A stretch of DNA of 64,000 nucleotides from JAENVU01 sp963765075 (lineage in GTDB: Bacteria; Actinomycetota; Acidimicrobiia; IMCC26256; JAENVU01), in contig CAVXVA010000003.1 in the NCBI GenBank assembly GCA_963765075.1, positions 248,001 to 312,000 on the forward strand. The letters are read 5' to 3'. The notes beneath the pieces are model-generated. The model made no database searches, had not been told where the DNA came from, and was given only the letters and a program-made list of their open reading frames with translations. Shown here one piece after another: positions 8,361 to 16,681 of this stretch. A program made the translations under genes and the position numbers. Position 1 is the first letter of the stretch, and each line of letters opens with the position of its first letter.

Positions 8361-8392
8361 CGGGCTACTGGAGCACCGGGCTACTGGAGCAC
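8361..8392. repeat. Perfect 16 bp tandem duplication
   Basis: The 16-mer CGGGCTACTGGAGCAC occurs twice in direct contact. The right copy contains the last codons and stop of the site-2 protease gene (minus strand); the left copy lies just beyond the stop. It probably arose by slippage and does not change the protein. Confidence 0.7.
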
Positions 8393-9505
8393 CGGGGTGG
8401 ACCGATCCGGCTTCGAACCCGTTTCGGCCGAGCTTCGCAGTTCGTTCGGCGTGACCATTCCGACCAGCACGGAATCGTCGAAGACCAGCACCACGGGCAG
8501 CGGTCCGGCATCCATCCGGCCCACAATGTCGAGCACCGGCGTGTCCGGACGCGCGGCCGCAACCCGATCGAGCGGGACGGCGATGTCCTGGACCCGGAGC
8601 GCGTGACGGGTCTCCGGATCGGTACGTCCGAGTTGTTCGAGCGTCACGACCCCGGCGATGCCACCCTCCCAGGCCACGACCGGGAGTATGTGATGACGCG
8701 GTGGCGTCTGGGCGAACTCGTTCTGCAGCGCTTGAATCGTGTTCCAGCCCCGAACCGTCTCGGGGTGGGCGATCATGACATCCCGGACCTGACGATCGGC
8801 GAAGGTGCCGACGAGTCGGGCAATCCGCTGCTCGACGGTTGCGGTCCGATAGACGAACATGCCCATCAGGGCGGTCCAGAGCGATACGTACGGGACCCCG
8901 ACGACCGGACCGAGCACACCCGCGGCAATGGCCAGGATTCCGAACCCTTGGCCGACCCGGGTCGCAGCAATGTCGGCCCGGGTCCGATCACCATGGATGG
9001 CCCACAGCGCACTGGCGAGGATGCGCCCGCCATCCAGCGGTGCGGCCGGGATCAGGTTGAACGTGCCGAGTACGACGTTGACGAAGGCGAGCCATTGGAT
9101 GGCCGAGACCACGAGGGCCGACGCGCCGAGCGCCGTCGCGCCGAGTGAGACCAGGGCGAAGCTGCCGGCGAGGGCGTAGCTCATCGCCGGGCCGGCCGCT
9201 GCGATCCGGAACTGCGCGCCCGCCGACGGCATCAGCCCGCCGAGCTGAGCGACCCCGCCGAGAAGCCACAGAGTGATCCCGCGCACCTCCAAGTCGTTGC
9301 GTCGTGCGACCACCGCATGGGCGAGTTCGTGAGCAAGGAGCGAGGCGAGGAATATGGCAACGGTGGGGATGACCACGAGCCAGAGGGTGGCGTCGCCGTC
9401 GCCGCCGGTGAGACCGACGCTCAACAGTGCTGCGATGACGAGCACGGACCAGTTGGCACCCACGTCGATGCCGAAGACCTTGCCGAATCGAATGGTCGGT
9501 CGCAT
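8381..9505 (-). CDS. Site-2 protease family zinc metalloprotease with CBS domains
   Basis: Integral membrane protease (374 residues) of the Rip3/SpoIVFB type. The zinc motif HELAH is at residues 59-63 and the third ligand lies in NLIPAAPLDGG (Asp158). Several hydrophobic spans surround them. Residues from about 230 to the end resemble a pair of CBS domains (VRDVMIAHPETV, DIAVPLDRVAAARPDTPVLDIVGRM), suggesting adenine-nucleotide control. The ATG at 9505 was chosen for its GGAAG site and the canonical start RPTIRFGKVFGIDV. Such proteases often cleave anti-sigma factors, but none is adjacent, so the substrate is unknown. Confidence 0.9.
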   Translation of the reverse strand: MRPTIRFGKVFGIDVGANWSVLVIAALLSVGLTGGDGDATLWLVVIPTVAIFLASLLAHELAHAVVARRNDLEVRGITLWLLGGVAQLGGLMPSAGAQFRIAAAGPAMSYALAGSFALVSLGATALGASALVVSAIQWLAFVNVVLGTFNLIPAAPLDGGRILASALWAIHGDRTRADIAATRVGQGFGILAIAAGVLGPVVGVPYVSLWTALMGMFVYRTATVEQRIARLVGTFADRQVRDVMIAHPETVRGWNTIQALQNEFAQTPPRHHILPVVAWEGGIAGVVTLEQLGRTDPETRHALRVQDIAVPLDRVAAARPDTPVLDIVGRMDAGPLPVVLVFDDSVLVGMVTPNELRSSAETGSKPDRSTPVLQ

Positions 9506-9687
9506 AGGGCTTCCATCCTTCACGCAGACACGCGGCGCCGCATGTCGCGACCCTGCTGTCGAGTGCAACGCCGCCCCTCAGTCTCGCGTTCCCGCTCCCC
9601 CCGGTCCGACCGCCTGCTTCAGGACCGGTTCAGGGTGGCCACTACACTGGTCGTGCTGACCTTGCGCATCGGGACAGCAATTGACAA

Positions 9688-10039
9688 GGGGGTGCGTGGC
9701 TTCGATTTTGAGGATCGAGGTGGGAGAAGCGAGCCGACGTCGTCAGATCGTCGCTAAAGAGCTGGCACAACGAACACTTGCCGAGGACAACCTCGCACTC
9801 GCTGCCTAGAAATAGGTAACGACGTTCCTCCTGGCCCAGCTGCTCGGCCAGAACCGGAACGCCATCAAGAGCGGCTTACCGTCGGGATTCGTCCTGTGGC
9901 CTGACGGGACATCACAGCGGGGCTGGGGTCGACACATTCTGCCGGTGGGCGGTGTCGACCCGAGACTTGCCCGCCGGCTGCGCTCGGAGAAGTCCCACCA
10001 ACAACTTGAAAGACGGGGGTTCGACTCCCCCCACCTCCA
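9688..10039 (+). ncRNA. ssrA: tmRNA (ssrA)
   Basis: Transfer-messenger RNA of 352 nt that rescues stalled ribosomes with SmpB. The 5' GGGGGTG (9688-9694) pairs with 3' CACCTCC (10032-10038) as a seven-pair acceptor stem with one G-U, followed by discriminator A10039; CCA is not encoded. A T arm, GGGGG-TTCGACT-CCCCC, spans 10015-10031, and the D-like segment GGCTTCGATTTTG is near the 5' end. The tag frame begins at GCT 9753 and ends at TAG 9807-9809, encoding AKELAQRTLAEDNLALAA, with the ALAA degron. A TACACT hexamer at 9643-9648 is a possible -10 box, which would imply a short processed leader. Confidence 0.92.
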
Positions 10040-10043
10040 CTCC

Positions 10044-10060
10044 GTTGTCGAATCGACAAC
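10044..10060. terminator. Palindrome just after ssrA
   Basis: GTTGTCGA and TCGACAAC are separated by one base, starting five bases after the mature tmRNA 3' end. No T-run follows. It could be a weak terminator or a 3'-processing hairpin. Confidence 0.4.
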
Positions 10061-10283
10061 ATCGCCGGCATGGCCCGCCGAGCGGACCGGCGCGAGTCTG
10101 CGTGCACATCGTTCGCCTCTGCCGGTTACGGCCGCGCGTCGCGACGCTCGCGTCGCCAACTCGTCGGATCGGGGATGGCATTGACTGTGGTCGACGGCGC
10201 CCGCCGGGTTGTAGCGTCACGTGCCCGACGGCGCCCCGCGAACCTGATGTCGGAGCCGCCGACCGTGACGATGGAGGCGATCG

Positions 10284-10592
10284 ATGAGCGTGACAGTCGT
10301 GCGTTACAAAGCGAAGTCCGACTCGGCCGAGGAGAACCAGAAGCTGGCCGAGTTGGTGTATGCGGAGCTGGCGGCGACTGCTCCCAAGGATCTGCGTTAC
10401 ACGACCCTGCGACTCGACGATGGAGTCACCTTCATTCACATCGCTTCGATCGAGACCGCCGACGGATCGAACCCACTCGGGCAGATCGATGCGTTCACCG
10501 CGTTCGGTTCGGAAATCGCGAGTCGATGTGAGGAGCCGCCAGTCGCGATGCAGGCCACGGTGGTCGGCGCGTATGAGTTGCCGCTTCGGTAG
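10284..10592 (+). CDS. Conserved small hypothetical protein
   Basis: 102 residues with a good GGAGG site (10273-10277) ahead of the ATG. The alternation of strands and helices (SVTVVRYKAK, helix, LRYTTLRLDDGVTFIHIASIE, helix, ATVVGAYEL) resembles a dimeric ferredoxin-like alpha/beta-barrel of the antibiotic-monooxygenase kind, but no catalytic residue can be named. It lies 244 bp downstream of ssrA, in a gap that holds nothing else recognisable apart from the palindrome, and converges on the SRPBCC gene. Function unknown. Confidence 0.7.
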   Translation: MSVTVVRYKAKSDSAEENQKLAELVYAELAATAPKDLRYTTLRLDDGVTFIHIASIETADGSNPLGQIDAFTAFGSEIASRCEEPPVAMQATVVGAYELPLR

Positions 10593-10666
10593 CAACGGCC
10601 GATCGTCGCCGCCGGAGCCGCGCGGTTCGGATACGAACTCCCGAAGGAGCTCGGTTCGTGGCCGGG

Positions 10667-11125
10667 TCAGGGGGTCGCTTCGACCTCGGCCTTGATGCGC
10701 TCGAGGGTCGTGCGCATGCCGTTGCGATTCGTCTTCCCGCGCGCCCAGCCGAGCAGCGCCCAGTAGACCTTCATCGGGAGCTTCGGCGTCAGCGTGAACG
10801 ACTCGGTCACATCGGTACCGTCCCCGGTCGGCGTCAGCCGATAGCTCCAGGTGTTGAGTGCCTTGCCGGGCTTCCCGACTCCGAAGGTGAACAACCGATT
10901 CGGTTCGCACTCGGTGACATAGCACTCGGCCCAATAGATGGGCCCTTTCTGGTTCCGTTTCACGTGCCCGCGAAAGCGCGCCCCCACCGCCGGACCGGTC
11001 GCACCGTCGAGCCACTCGGCTTCGAAGGTTTCCGGGGAGTACCGGCCGATCTTGGTGACATCGCTGACCAGCGCCCAGATGGCCTCGGGCGGCGCACTCA
11101 TATGGACCGTCACCTCGTCATGCAT
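10667..11125 (-). CDS. SRPBCC/polyketide-cyclase-like protein
   Basis: Cytoplasmic START-like domain of 152 residues that would bind a hydrophobic ligand in a helix-grip cavity. It opens with EVTVHMSAPPEAIWALVSDVTKIG and continues with the typical GARFRGH and TECEPNRLFTFGV strands, ending in a long C-terminal helix. The ATG at 11125 was chosen because a longer frame would translate the upstream repeats. The family covers many roles (ligand carrier, lyase, regulator) and none can be assigned here. Two palindromic repeats separate it from bioB upstream. Confidence 0.8.
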   Translation of the reverse strand: MHDEVTVHMSAPPEAIWALVSDVTKIGRYSPETFEAEWLDGATGPAVGARFRGHVKRNQKGPIYWAECYVTECEPNRLFTFGVGKPGKALNTWSYRLTPTGDGTDVTESFTLTPKLPMKVYWALLGWARGKTNRNGMRTTLERIKAEVEATP

Positions 11126-11157
11126 GGACCGCACCTTAGAACTCGATGCCCCACCCA

Positions 11158-11209
11158 CCAGCGTTTGGCAACCTATGACGCCCCGCGCGCCACCAGCCGC
11201 CAAACGGTC
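11158..11209. repeat. GTTTGGC/GCCAAAC palindromic repeat, copy 3
   Basis: A 52 bp element with left arm CCAGCGTTTGGC and right arm GCGCCACCAGCCGCCAAACGG. It differs from copy 4 at a single base (A or G in ACCTRTGACG). It lies between two genes of the same orientation, downstream of bioB and upstream of the SRPBCC gene. Confidence 0.75.
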
Positions 11210-11219
11210 ACGAGGGGCG

Positions 11220-11271
11220 CCAGCGTTTGGCAACCTGTGACGCCCCGCGCGCCACCAGCCGCCAAACGGTC
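11220..11271. repeat. GTTTGGC/GCCAAAC palindromic repeat, copy 4
   Basis: Direct repeat of copy 3 at a 62 bp period, with 51 of 52 bases identical, implying a recent tandem duplication. It ends eleven bases before the bioB stop. The spacer CACGAGGGGCG between the copies is not itself repeated. Confidence 0.75.
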
Positions 11272-11281
11272 GGAAGCTGGG

Positions 11282-12265
11282 TTACGCGTCGGCGGGTTCG
11301 AGGACGCGGGCGCGCAGGCCGAGGGTGGCGAGCATGGCCCGGTCGGTCGCATGATCGGCACAGGGCGTCGTATCGGTGAGCATCATGTTGCGTTCGCTCG
11401 TGAAGATGGAGTTCGCGCCGGCCATGAAACACATCGCCTGATCGGACACGCTCATCATGTGCCGGCCGGCCGCGATCCGCACGACCGACGCCGGCATCAG
11501 GATGCGAGCGACCGCGACCATGCGAATCGTCTCGTCGGCGTCGACATCGGGAGCGTGCTCCAACGGCGTCCCCGGCACGCGAGACAACACGTTGATCGGA
11601 ACCGAATCTGGATGCGGATCGAGGGTCGCGAGTTGGTGGAGGAACGACACTCGATCGTCCACCGATTCGCCCATGCCGATGATCCCGCCACAACACACCG
11701 TGATGTCGGTCTCGCGTACCGCGGCGATCGTATCGAGGCGTTCCTGGTACGTGCGGGTAGTGATCACCTGGTCGTAGTACTCGGGCGAGGTATCGAGATT
11801 GTGGTTGTAGGCGTAGAGCCCGGCCTCGTCGAGCCGCTTGGCCTGCGCCGCGTTCATCATCCCGAGCGTCACGCAGGTCTCGAGCCCGAGCGCGCTGACC
11901 TCGCGCACCATCTCGACGACGCGGTCGAACTGCGCGTTGTCCTTGACGTCGCGCCAGGCGGCTCCCATGCAGAAACGGGTGACGCCTTGGGCCTGCGCGC
12001 GCTTCGCGGTGCGGACGACCTCACTCACGTCCATGAGCGGCTCGGGCTTGACGCCACTGTCGTTGTGGACCGACTGCGAGCAGTACCCACAGTCCTCCGG
12101 GCAGGCTCCGGTCTTGATGGAAAGGAGTTGGTTGACGTGCACGACCTCCGGGTCGTGGAACTCACCATGAACCTCGCCGGCCTGACGAACGAGGCCAAGG
12201 AGCGGTGCGTCGAAGAGTTCACGGATTTCCGCGATCGACCAATCGGTGCGTACAACGGGAGTCAT
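11282..12265 (-). CDS. bioB: Biotin synthase
   Basis: Radical-SAM enzyme that inserts sulfur into dethiobiotin in the last step of biotin synthesis. The radical-SAM cysteines are C55, C59 and C62 in GACPEDCGYCSQS. The 2Fe-2S ligands appear in FCMGAAWRD, ETCVTLGM and CCGGIIGMGES. The product has 327 residues, the family length. The ATG at 12265 gives the usual start TPVVRTDWSIAEIRELFD. No other biotin genes are adjacent, so the rest of the pathway lies elsewhere or dethiobiotin is imported. Confidence 0.96.
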   Translation of the reverse strand: MTPVVRTDWSIAEIRELFDAPLLGLVRQAGEVHGEFHDPEVVHVNQLLSIKTGACPEDCGYCSQSVHNDSGVKPEPLMDVSEVVRTAKRAQAQGVTRFCMGAAWRDVKDNAQFDRVVEMVREVSALGLETCVTLGMMNAAQAKRLDEAGLYAYNHNLDTSPEYYDQVITTRTYQERLDTIAAVRETDITVCCGGIIGMGESVDDRVSFLHQLATLDPHPDSVPINVLSRVPGTPLEHAPDVDADETIRMVAVARILMPASVVRIAAGRHMMSVSDQAMCFMAGANSIFTSERNMMLTDTTPCADHATDRAMLATLGLRARVLEPADA

Positions 12266-12311
12266 AGGGCCCGACGATACCCTGCGCCCCGAGCCGCCCG
12301 AGAAGTGCGGA

Positions 12312-13364
12312 TCAGCGCTTGCGGACCGCCCGATATGCCCGCTGCGCCTTCTTCTGCTCCTCGCGTTGTGCCTTCTTCGCGGCATGGTCGACGCCGCGCG
12401 GGGTCGCGGTGACCTCGGCTTCGAGCCGCTGGAAGTTGGCCAAGCGTTCCGGGTCCAGCTCGCCGGCGGCGACCGCGGCGATCACGGCACACCCTGGTTC
12501 CGAGGAATGCGAGCAATCCGAGAACTTGCAGGACGCGACGAGTTCGGCGATATCGGTGAACGTAGCATCGAGACCTTCATCGACATCGCCCAGCCCCAAG
12601 GTCCGGACCCCGGGGGTGTCGATCAAGACCCCACCCGAGGGAATGACGACCAGCGACCGGCTCGAGGTCGTGTGGCGGCCGCGTCGATCGTCTTCCCGTA
12701 CCTCCCTGATCTCGAAGCGCTCCTCGCCGAGGAGCGCGTTGGCCAGCGTCGACTTTCCGGCGCCCGACGGCCCGAGCATCACCGCCGTTCGGTTGGGGGC
12801 GAGCAGGGCCGCGACCTCGTCAACGCCGTCGCCATCGAGCACGGCAGTGACCACCACCTCGACCCCTTGGATGCGCTCGCGCAGTTCCTCGACGTAGCCC
12901 GCGGGTGCAGCGTCGGCCTTCGTGAGCACGACGACCGGCGTCGCGCCGCTCTCCCACGCGAGCACGCATTCGCGCTCCACTCGCGACGCGCTCGGTCGGT
13001 CGCCGGGCGCCGAGATCAACACGAGATCGACGTTGGCCGCGATCACCTGCACGCGCTCACGATCCGCATCGTGTCGGGTCAGCGTCGACCAACGCGGCAG
13101 AACGGCGGCAACGTTGGGTCGGTCCGGGTCACCCTCGAGCGTCACCCAGTCCCCCACCGCCGGGAGGTCGGTGGCGGTGGCAATTCGATCGCCGTCGGGC
13201 GTCGCGACGACACACGAGATGCGATCAACCCGAATGACCCGGGCCGGCCGATCGGTGGGGAGACCGGCAGCCAGGTACGCGCGGTGCACCACATCACTTC
13301 CGCCATAGGGCGCGAGTCCGTGCACCGGGTTCAAGGAAGCAGACACATGACACCACACTCTCAT
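12312..13364 (-). CDS. rsgA: Ribosome small-subunit GTPase RsgA
   Basis: Circularly permuted GTPase that checks and releases late 30S subunits. An N-terminal OB-like region (ATATDLPAVGDWVTLEGD) is followed by the permuted G domain: TKAD (G4), then GPSGAGKSTLANALLG (G1) and DTPGVRTLGL (G3). A C-terminal zinc motif reads CKFSDCSHSSEPGC, with the last helix rich in Lys and Arg. The start is uncertain: the ATG at 13364 gives about 350 residues, while a GTG at 13346 gives six fewer. It is divergent from the acetyltransferase gene across about 30 bp. Confidence 0.94.
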   Translation of the reverse strand: MRVWCHVSASLNPVHGLAPYGGSDVVHRAYLAAGLPTDRPARVIRVDRISCVVATPDGDRIATATDLPAVGDWVTLEGDPDRPNVAAVLPRWSTLTRHDADRERVQVIAANVDLVLISAPGDRPSASRVERECVLAWESGATPVVVLTKADAAPAGYVEELRERIQGVEVVVTAVLDGDGVDEVAALLAPNRTAVMLGPSGAGKSTLANALLGEERFEIREVREDDRRGRHTTSSRSLVVIPSGGVLIDTPGVRTLGLGDVDEGLDATFTDIAELVASCKFSDCSHSSEPGCAVIAAVAAGELDPERLANFQRLEAEVTATPRGVDHAAKKAQREEQKKAQRAYRAVRKR

Positions 13365-13394
13365 TCGGGACCGAGCCCAGCCTACGATCGGCGG

Positions 13395-14015
13395 GTGACT
13401 GCCGTGACGATCGCTCCGATGCAGCACGCACAGATCCGCACGACCGCGGAAGTCCTCACTCGCGCCTTCGACGATTCGCCGATCATGCAATACCTGATCC
13501 CGAAGGACCGGGCTCGCATCATCGGGATGCGAGCGTTCTTCATCGCCGGACTGGTCGACGCCCACAAGCACGGCGAAGCATGGGTGGCCACCGAGGACGA
13601 TGTCGTCGTGGGCGGGGCCGTGTGGCTTCCACCCGGCGCGTACCCTCCGAGCCCAGGTCGCCAATCGCGTCAGATGCTCCACCTCATCGCCGTGGCCGCG
13701 ATTGCCCCACTCTCACTGGTGCGAACCGTGCGCTACCTGCGGGTCGTGGAGGCCGAACACCCCACGGCAACGCACTGGTATCTCGCGACCCTGGGCGTCG
13801 ACCCGTCCCGTCAGGGCCGGGGCTACGCCAACCAACTGCTCGAGGTCGTGTTACGGCGCACCGACGAGGTCGGGCTTCCGACGTACCTGGAGACCGACAA
13901 GGAACACAACCTCGCGTATTACGCCCGTCACCAGTTCACCGAGATCGACCGAATCGAACCGGTCACGGGTGCACCACCGACCTGGACCATGTGGCGCGAA
14001 CCGTCCACTCCCTGA
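13395..14015 (+). CDS. GNAT-family N-acetyltransferase
   Basis: Acetyl-CoA-dependent acyltransferase of 206 residues. The acetyl-CoA loop is LGVDPSRQGRGYANQLLEVVLRR (motif A, about residues 137-158), followed by GLPTYLETDKEHNLAYYARHQFTE (motif B). The long N-terminal half with AVWLPPG resembles the family that carries this phrase upstream of motif A. The GTG at 13395 is the first start after the divergent rsgA promoter region; a second GTG lies nine bases on. The substrate is unknown. A hairpin shared with the convergent diguanylate cyclase gene ends the transcript. Confidence 0.85.
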   Translation: MTAVTIAPMQHAQIRTTAEVLTRAFDDSPIMQYLIPKDRARIIGMRAFFIAGLVDAHKHGEAWVATEDDVVVGGAVWLPPGAYPPSPGRQSRQMLHLIAVAAIAPLSLVRTVRYLRVVEAEHPTATHWYLATLGVDPSRQGRGYANQLLEVVLRRTDEVGLPTYLETDKEHNLAYYARHQFTEIDRIEPVTGAPPTWTMWREPSTP

Positions 14016-14039
14016 GGCCGCGGGCGTCCCCGGCCTCAG
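14012..14039. terminator. Bidirectional hairpin between convergent genes
   Basis: CTGAGGCCG pairs with CGGCCTCAG around a ten-base loop. The stem contains the stop of the acetyltransferase gene on one side and that of the diguanylate cyclase gene on the other, so it probably terminates both. There is no T-run. Confidence 0.55.
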
Positions 14040-15469
14040 AAGCCGGAAGCGCCGCGGATCGTTCCGTCAGAGTCGTCGTCGGACATCGACGCCGTGCTGA
14101 GGCGAGCGCGAGCGCGACCTTCGCGCTTGGCGTCGAACAGCGCTGCGTCGGCGGAACGCAAGGTGACTTCGGGGTCGCCGCCGCCGAAGACGGCTGCGCC
14201 GGCACTGAAGCTGGATTCGGGGTGGGCATCGTTCCAGGTGTCGGCAAGCCGTTCGATCAGACTGAATGCTTCGGGGCCGACGTCGCGCATCACGATGACG
14301 AACTCGTCGCCACCCATGCGAGCCACTGCATCACCCTCGCGGATCGCCTCGCTCAGATAGGTCGCGACCGACCGAATCGCTTCGTCGCCACCTTGGTGCC
14401 CCCGATCGGCGTTGATGCCGCGGAGATCGTCGAGGTCGATGACGACAACCAGGTCCAACGGCCGCAGTGACGTCAGCACCTCGTCGCCGTGTCGGCGGTT
14501 GCCGATGCCGGTCAACGCATCCCGACGGGTCTCGTCCGTGAGGGCATCGAGCGCGTCAAGGTCGTCGAGCCGGTAGCCGGCCTGCTCCCCGAGGATCTGC
14601 GCCAGCCGCAACATGAACTCGTCCTGGCGGCGCCGGCCCGACGCGACGACGACGCCTCGGAGTCCGCCGGCGCGACCCACCAACGGGATCACGAGTTCGA
14701 CCTCGGCATTGACCGCCGACACCGACAGTCCCGTATCCGGAACGAACCCTCGCGTGGACGGCCACGGCAGCGGCCCGGTCTGGGCCGCGAGTACGAACTC
14801 GTCGCCGGACTCGTCCAGGTACACGCCCACGTTGGGAATACGCAGGAGTGCCACCACCGTCTCGGCGAGGCGACGGGCCGCAGCCGCGCGGTCGTTGTCG
14901 TTGCGAAGGCCGCTCGTCCCATCGATGACCAGACCGAGTTCGTCACTGCGAACCTCGTCACCGTGCTTCACCAACGCCACGGTTTCCCCAATGACGGCCG
15001 ACAGCAGCACCCCGCTCAGCAGGGTCGTCACCGATACGTCCGAGCGTTCGAGACTGAACACGATCACCATGACCGCGGCGACCACAGGCGCCATGATGAA
15101 TGACCACCACCGCGGTTGGGTCAAGCCAATCCACACGAAGATCAGCGTCAGGATCGTGGCGGTGCCCATGACCCCGTCACCGGTCCGTCCGGACTTCGAT
15201 CCGAACTCCGAGATCCCGAGAATGGCCAGGCCGAACAGCGGCAGTCCGAGGGTCGCCCGGGGCCCCCAACGCGACCACGGCAGGAGCGGGATCAGGGCCG
15301 CCATCGCGACTGCGCCGATTCCCGCGACCATGATCCAACCGGTCGATCCGCCGACCTTTTCGTAGACCCCTTGGTTTCCGAGGGCTCCGAGAATCGTCAC
15401 CACGCCGACGACCGCGAAGGCATAGGCCGCGTACTGGGCGGCACGGCGCGGATCGCTGGTCCAATGCAT
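14036..15469 (-). CDS. Membrane diguanylate cyclase with GAF-like sensor
   Basis: Makes cyclic di-GMP from two GTP. Residues 10-150 hold about six hydrophobic spans. A GAF-like domain (about 185-300) follows, and then a GGDEF domain (320-460) with RDALTGIGNRR at its start, an intact ARMGGDEFVIV active site, and an RxxD inhibitory site (REGD) exactly five residues before GGDEF, implying product inhibition. The ATG at 15469 gives 477 residues; a longer frame would cross the divergent promoter and the DsbA gene. No c-di-GMP effector is nearby. It converges with the acetyltransferase gene. Confidence 0.93.
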   Translation of the reverse strand: MHWTSDPRRAAQYAAYAFAVVGVVTILGALGNQGVYEKVGGSTGWIMVAGIGAVAMAALIPLLPWSRWGPRATLGLPLFGLAILGISEFGSKSGRTGDGVMGTATILTLIFVWIGLTQPRWWSFIMAPVVAAVMVIVFSLERSDVSVTTLLSGVLLSAVIGETVALVKHGDEVRSDELGLVIDGTSGLRNDNDRAAAARRLAETVVALLRIPNVGVYLDESGDEFVLAAQTGPLPWPSTRGFVPDTGLSVSAVNAEVELVIPLVGRAGGLRGVVVASGRRRQDEFMLRLAQILGEQAGYRLDDLDALDALTDETRRDALTGIGNRRHGDEVLTSLRPLDLVVVIDLDDLRGINADRGHQGGDEAIRSVATYLSEAIREGDAVARMGGDEFVIVMRDVGPEAFSLIERLADTWNDAHPESSFSAGAAVFGGGDPEVTLRSADAALFDAKREGRARARLSTASMSDDDSDGTIRGASGF

Positions 15470-15565
15470 ACCCTCGATCCATCGACGGGGAAGACCGTTC
15501 GATGAACCCCTGATTCCGTGGATTTCGACACATCGACCTCTCTGACATCCCTGTACGGTGACGCG

Positions 15566-16201
15566 ATGCTCGTCGAGATCTACTCCGACATCGTGTGCCC
15601 GTGGTGCTATATCGGCCAGCACCAATTCGGTGAGGCCGTGGAACGGTCCCAGTACGGCGACGAGGTCGAAACCCGCTGGCGAGCGTTCCAACTCGATCCT
15701 CGGGCGCCCGCCGAGCCGACGGCGGTCTTTTCGGCCTACGCGAAGAAATTCGGCAGCGAGGAACGCGCCGAGGCGATCATCGGCCGCATCACAGCTGCCG
15801 CCAACGGCGTCGGCCTGGAACTGCGCCTCGACCGGGCACTGCGCGTCAACACCTTCGACGCGCACCGCCTGGTGTGGAGTGCGCACGACACCGATCTTCA
15901 ATGGCCCTTGGAGCGACGACTGATGGAGGCCTACTTCGTCGACGGTCGCAACGTCGCCGACCACGCGACACTCACCGACATCGCCGAAGAGGTCGGGCTC
16001 GACCCGATCGAGGTCGAACGGTTCCTCGCGGGGCCGGGCGGCCGCGCCGAGGTCGTCGCCGAAATCGAAGTGGCCGCGGACCGCGACGTGACGGCCGTGC
16101 CGACCTTCTTCTTCAACCGACAGGTCGGGATCCCCGGCGCCCAGGACGCCGACACGTTCGAACGCATCATCGACCGCGCGTACGAACGCCTCTCGGACTA
16201 A
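15566..16201 (+). CDS. DsbA-family oxidoreductase, FrnE-like
   Basis: Cytoplasmic thioredoxin-fold protein of 211 residues with the active site CPWC (Cys11, Cys14) in YSDIVCPWCYIGQ. A long helical insert (residues 60-155) and the cis-Pro segment TAVPTFFFNRQVGIPGAQ follow, all typical of FrnE/2-hydroxychromene isomerase-like DsbA proteins. No signal peptide is present, so an intracellular disulfide or stress role is likelier than envelope folding. Its stop overlaps the convergent SnoaL gene by four bases. The start lies 96 bp from the divergent diguanylate cyclase gene. Confidence 0.9.
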   Translation: MLVEIYSDIVCPWCYIGQHQFGEAVERSQYGDEVETRWRAFQLDPRAPAEPTAVFSAYAKKFGSEERAEAIIGRITAAANGVGLELRLDRALRVNTFDAHRLVWSAHDTDLQWPLERRLMEAYFVDGRNVADHATLTDIAEEVGLDPIEVERFLAGPGGRAEVVAEIEVAADRDVTAVPTFFFNRQVGIPGAQDADTFERIIDRAYERLSD

Positions 16202-16680
16202 GACCGTTCGCCGGGCGTGACGAAACGACCGAGATCGATCAACAGATGGTCGGAAACGTCGCCGATGTGTTCGACGCCCATTTCCCGCTGGGCGAACTGC
16301 CACTCGCCGCCGACCCGTCGGAAGGAGTCGCGATAGCGACCGGTGACGATCGGCTGGAGCGAAACCGTGGGCGTGGCTTGGAACACGACGAAGGACGATC
16401 GAGACGTTGCCCGATCGGCCGCCTCGTCGATGTCGACGATCACGTTCGTGGTCAGGTGACGAGTCATCAACGTGCCGCTCGGGTGCACCTTGTTGGTGTG
16501 CCGGTACAGATCGGCGACTGCGTCGGCCCCCACGATCGCACCGTCCATCCCTCGTGTGGTCATCTCACCATGGGCGAAGAGCTCACCGATCCCGTCGAAG
16601 TCGGCGGCGTCGACGCACTCGGCGTAGCGAAACATCAACGTCGTGATGGCGTGGTAACTCGACCACTCGCCGGCGCCCAC
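16198..16680 (-). CDS. SnoaL-like (NTF2-fold) protein, Rieske oxygenase partner
   Basis: A 160-residue cone-shaped alpha+beta domain that resembles SnoaL_4 and ring-hydroxylating dioxygenase beta-subunit proteins: ITTLMFRYAECVDAADFDGIGELFAHGEMT, then TRHLTTNVIVDIDE, SSFVVFQATP and a C-terminal QFAQREMGVEHIGD. The GTG at 16680 starts one base after the Rieske gene stop, so translation is coupled and a shared substrate is likely. It may be a steroid- or aromatic-pathway isomerase or hydratase, or an accessory subunit. The exact activity cannot be read from the sequence. Confidence 0.8.
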   Translation of the reverse strand: MGAGEWSSYHAITTLMFRYAECVDAADFDGIGELFAHGEMTTRGMDGAIVGADAVADLYRHTNKVHPSGTLMTRHLTTNVIVDIDEAADRATSRSSFVVFQATPTVSLQPIVTGRYRDSFRRVGGEWQFAQREMGVEHIGDVSDHLLIDLGRFVTPGERS

Positions 16681-16681
16681 G

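Noticed and set aside
9912..11015. A 367-codon minus-strand frame over the tmRNA region.
   Set aside because: It lies opposite the tmRNA and a conserved small gene and is Arg-rich without any recognisable domain.
11158..11271. Possible small CRISPR-like array.
   Set aside because: Only two copies, with internal palindromes and no variable spacers of constant length, plus matching elements at other loci. These are REP-like repeats.
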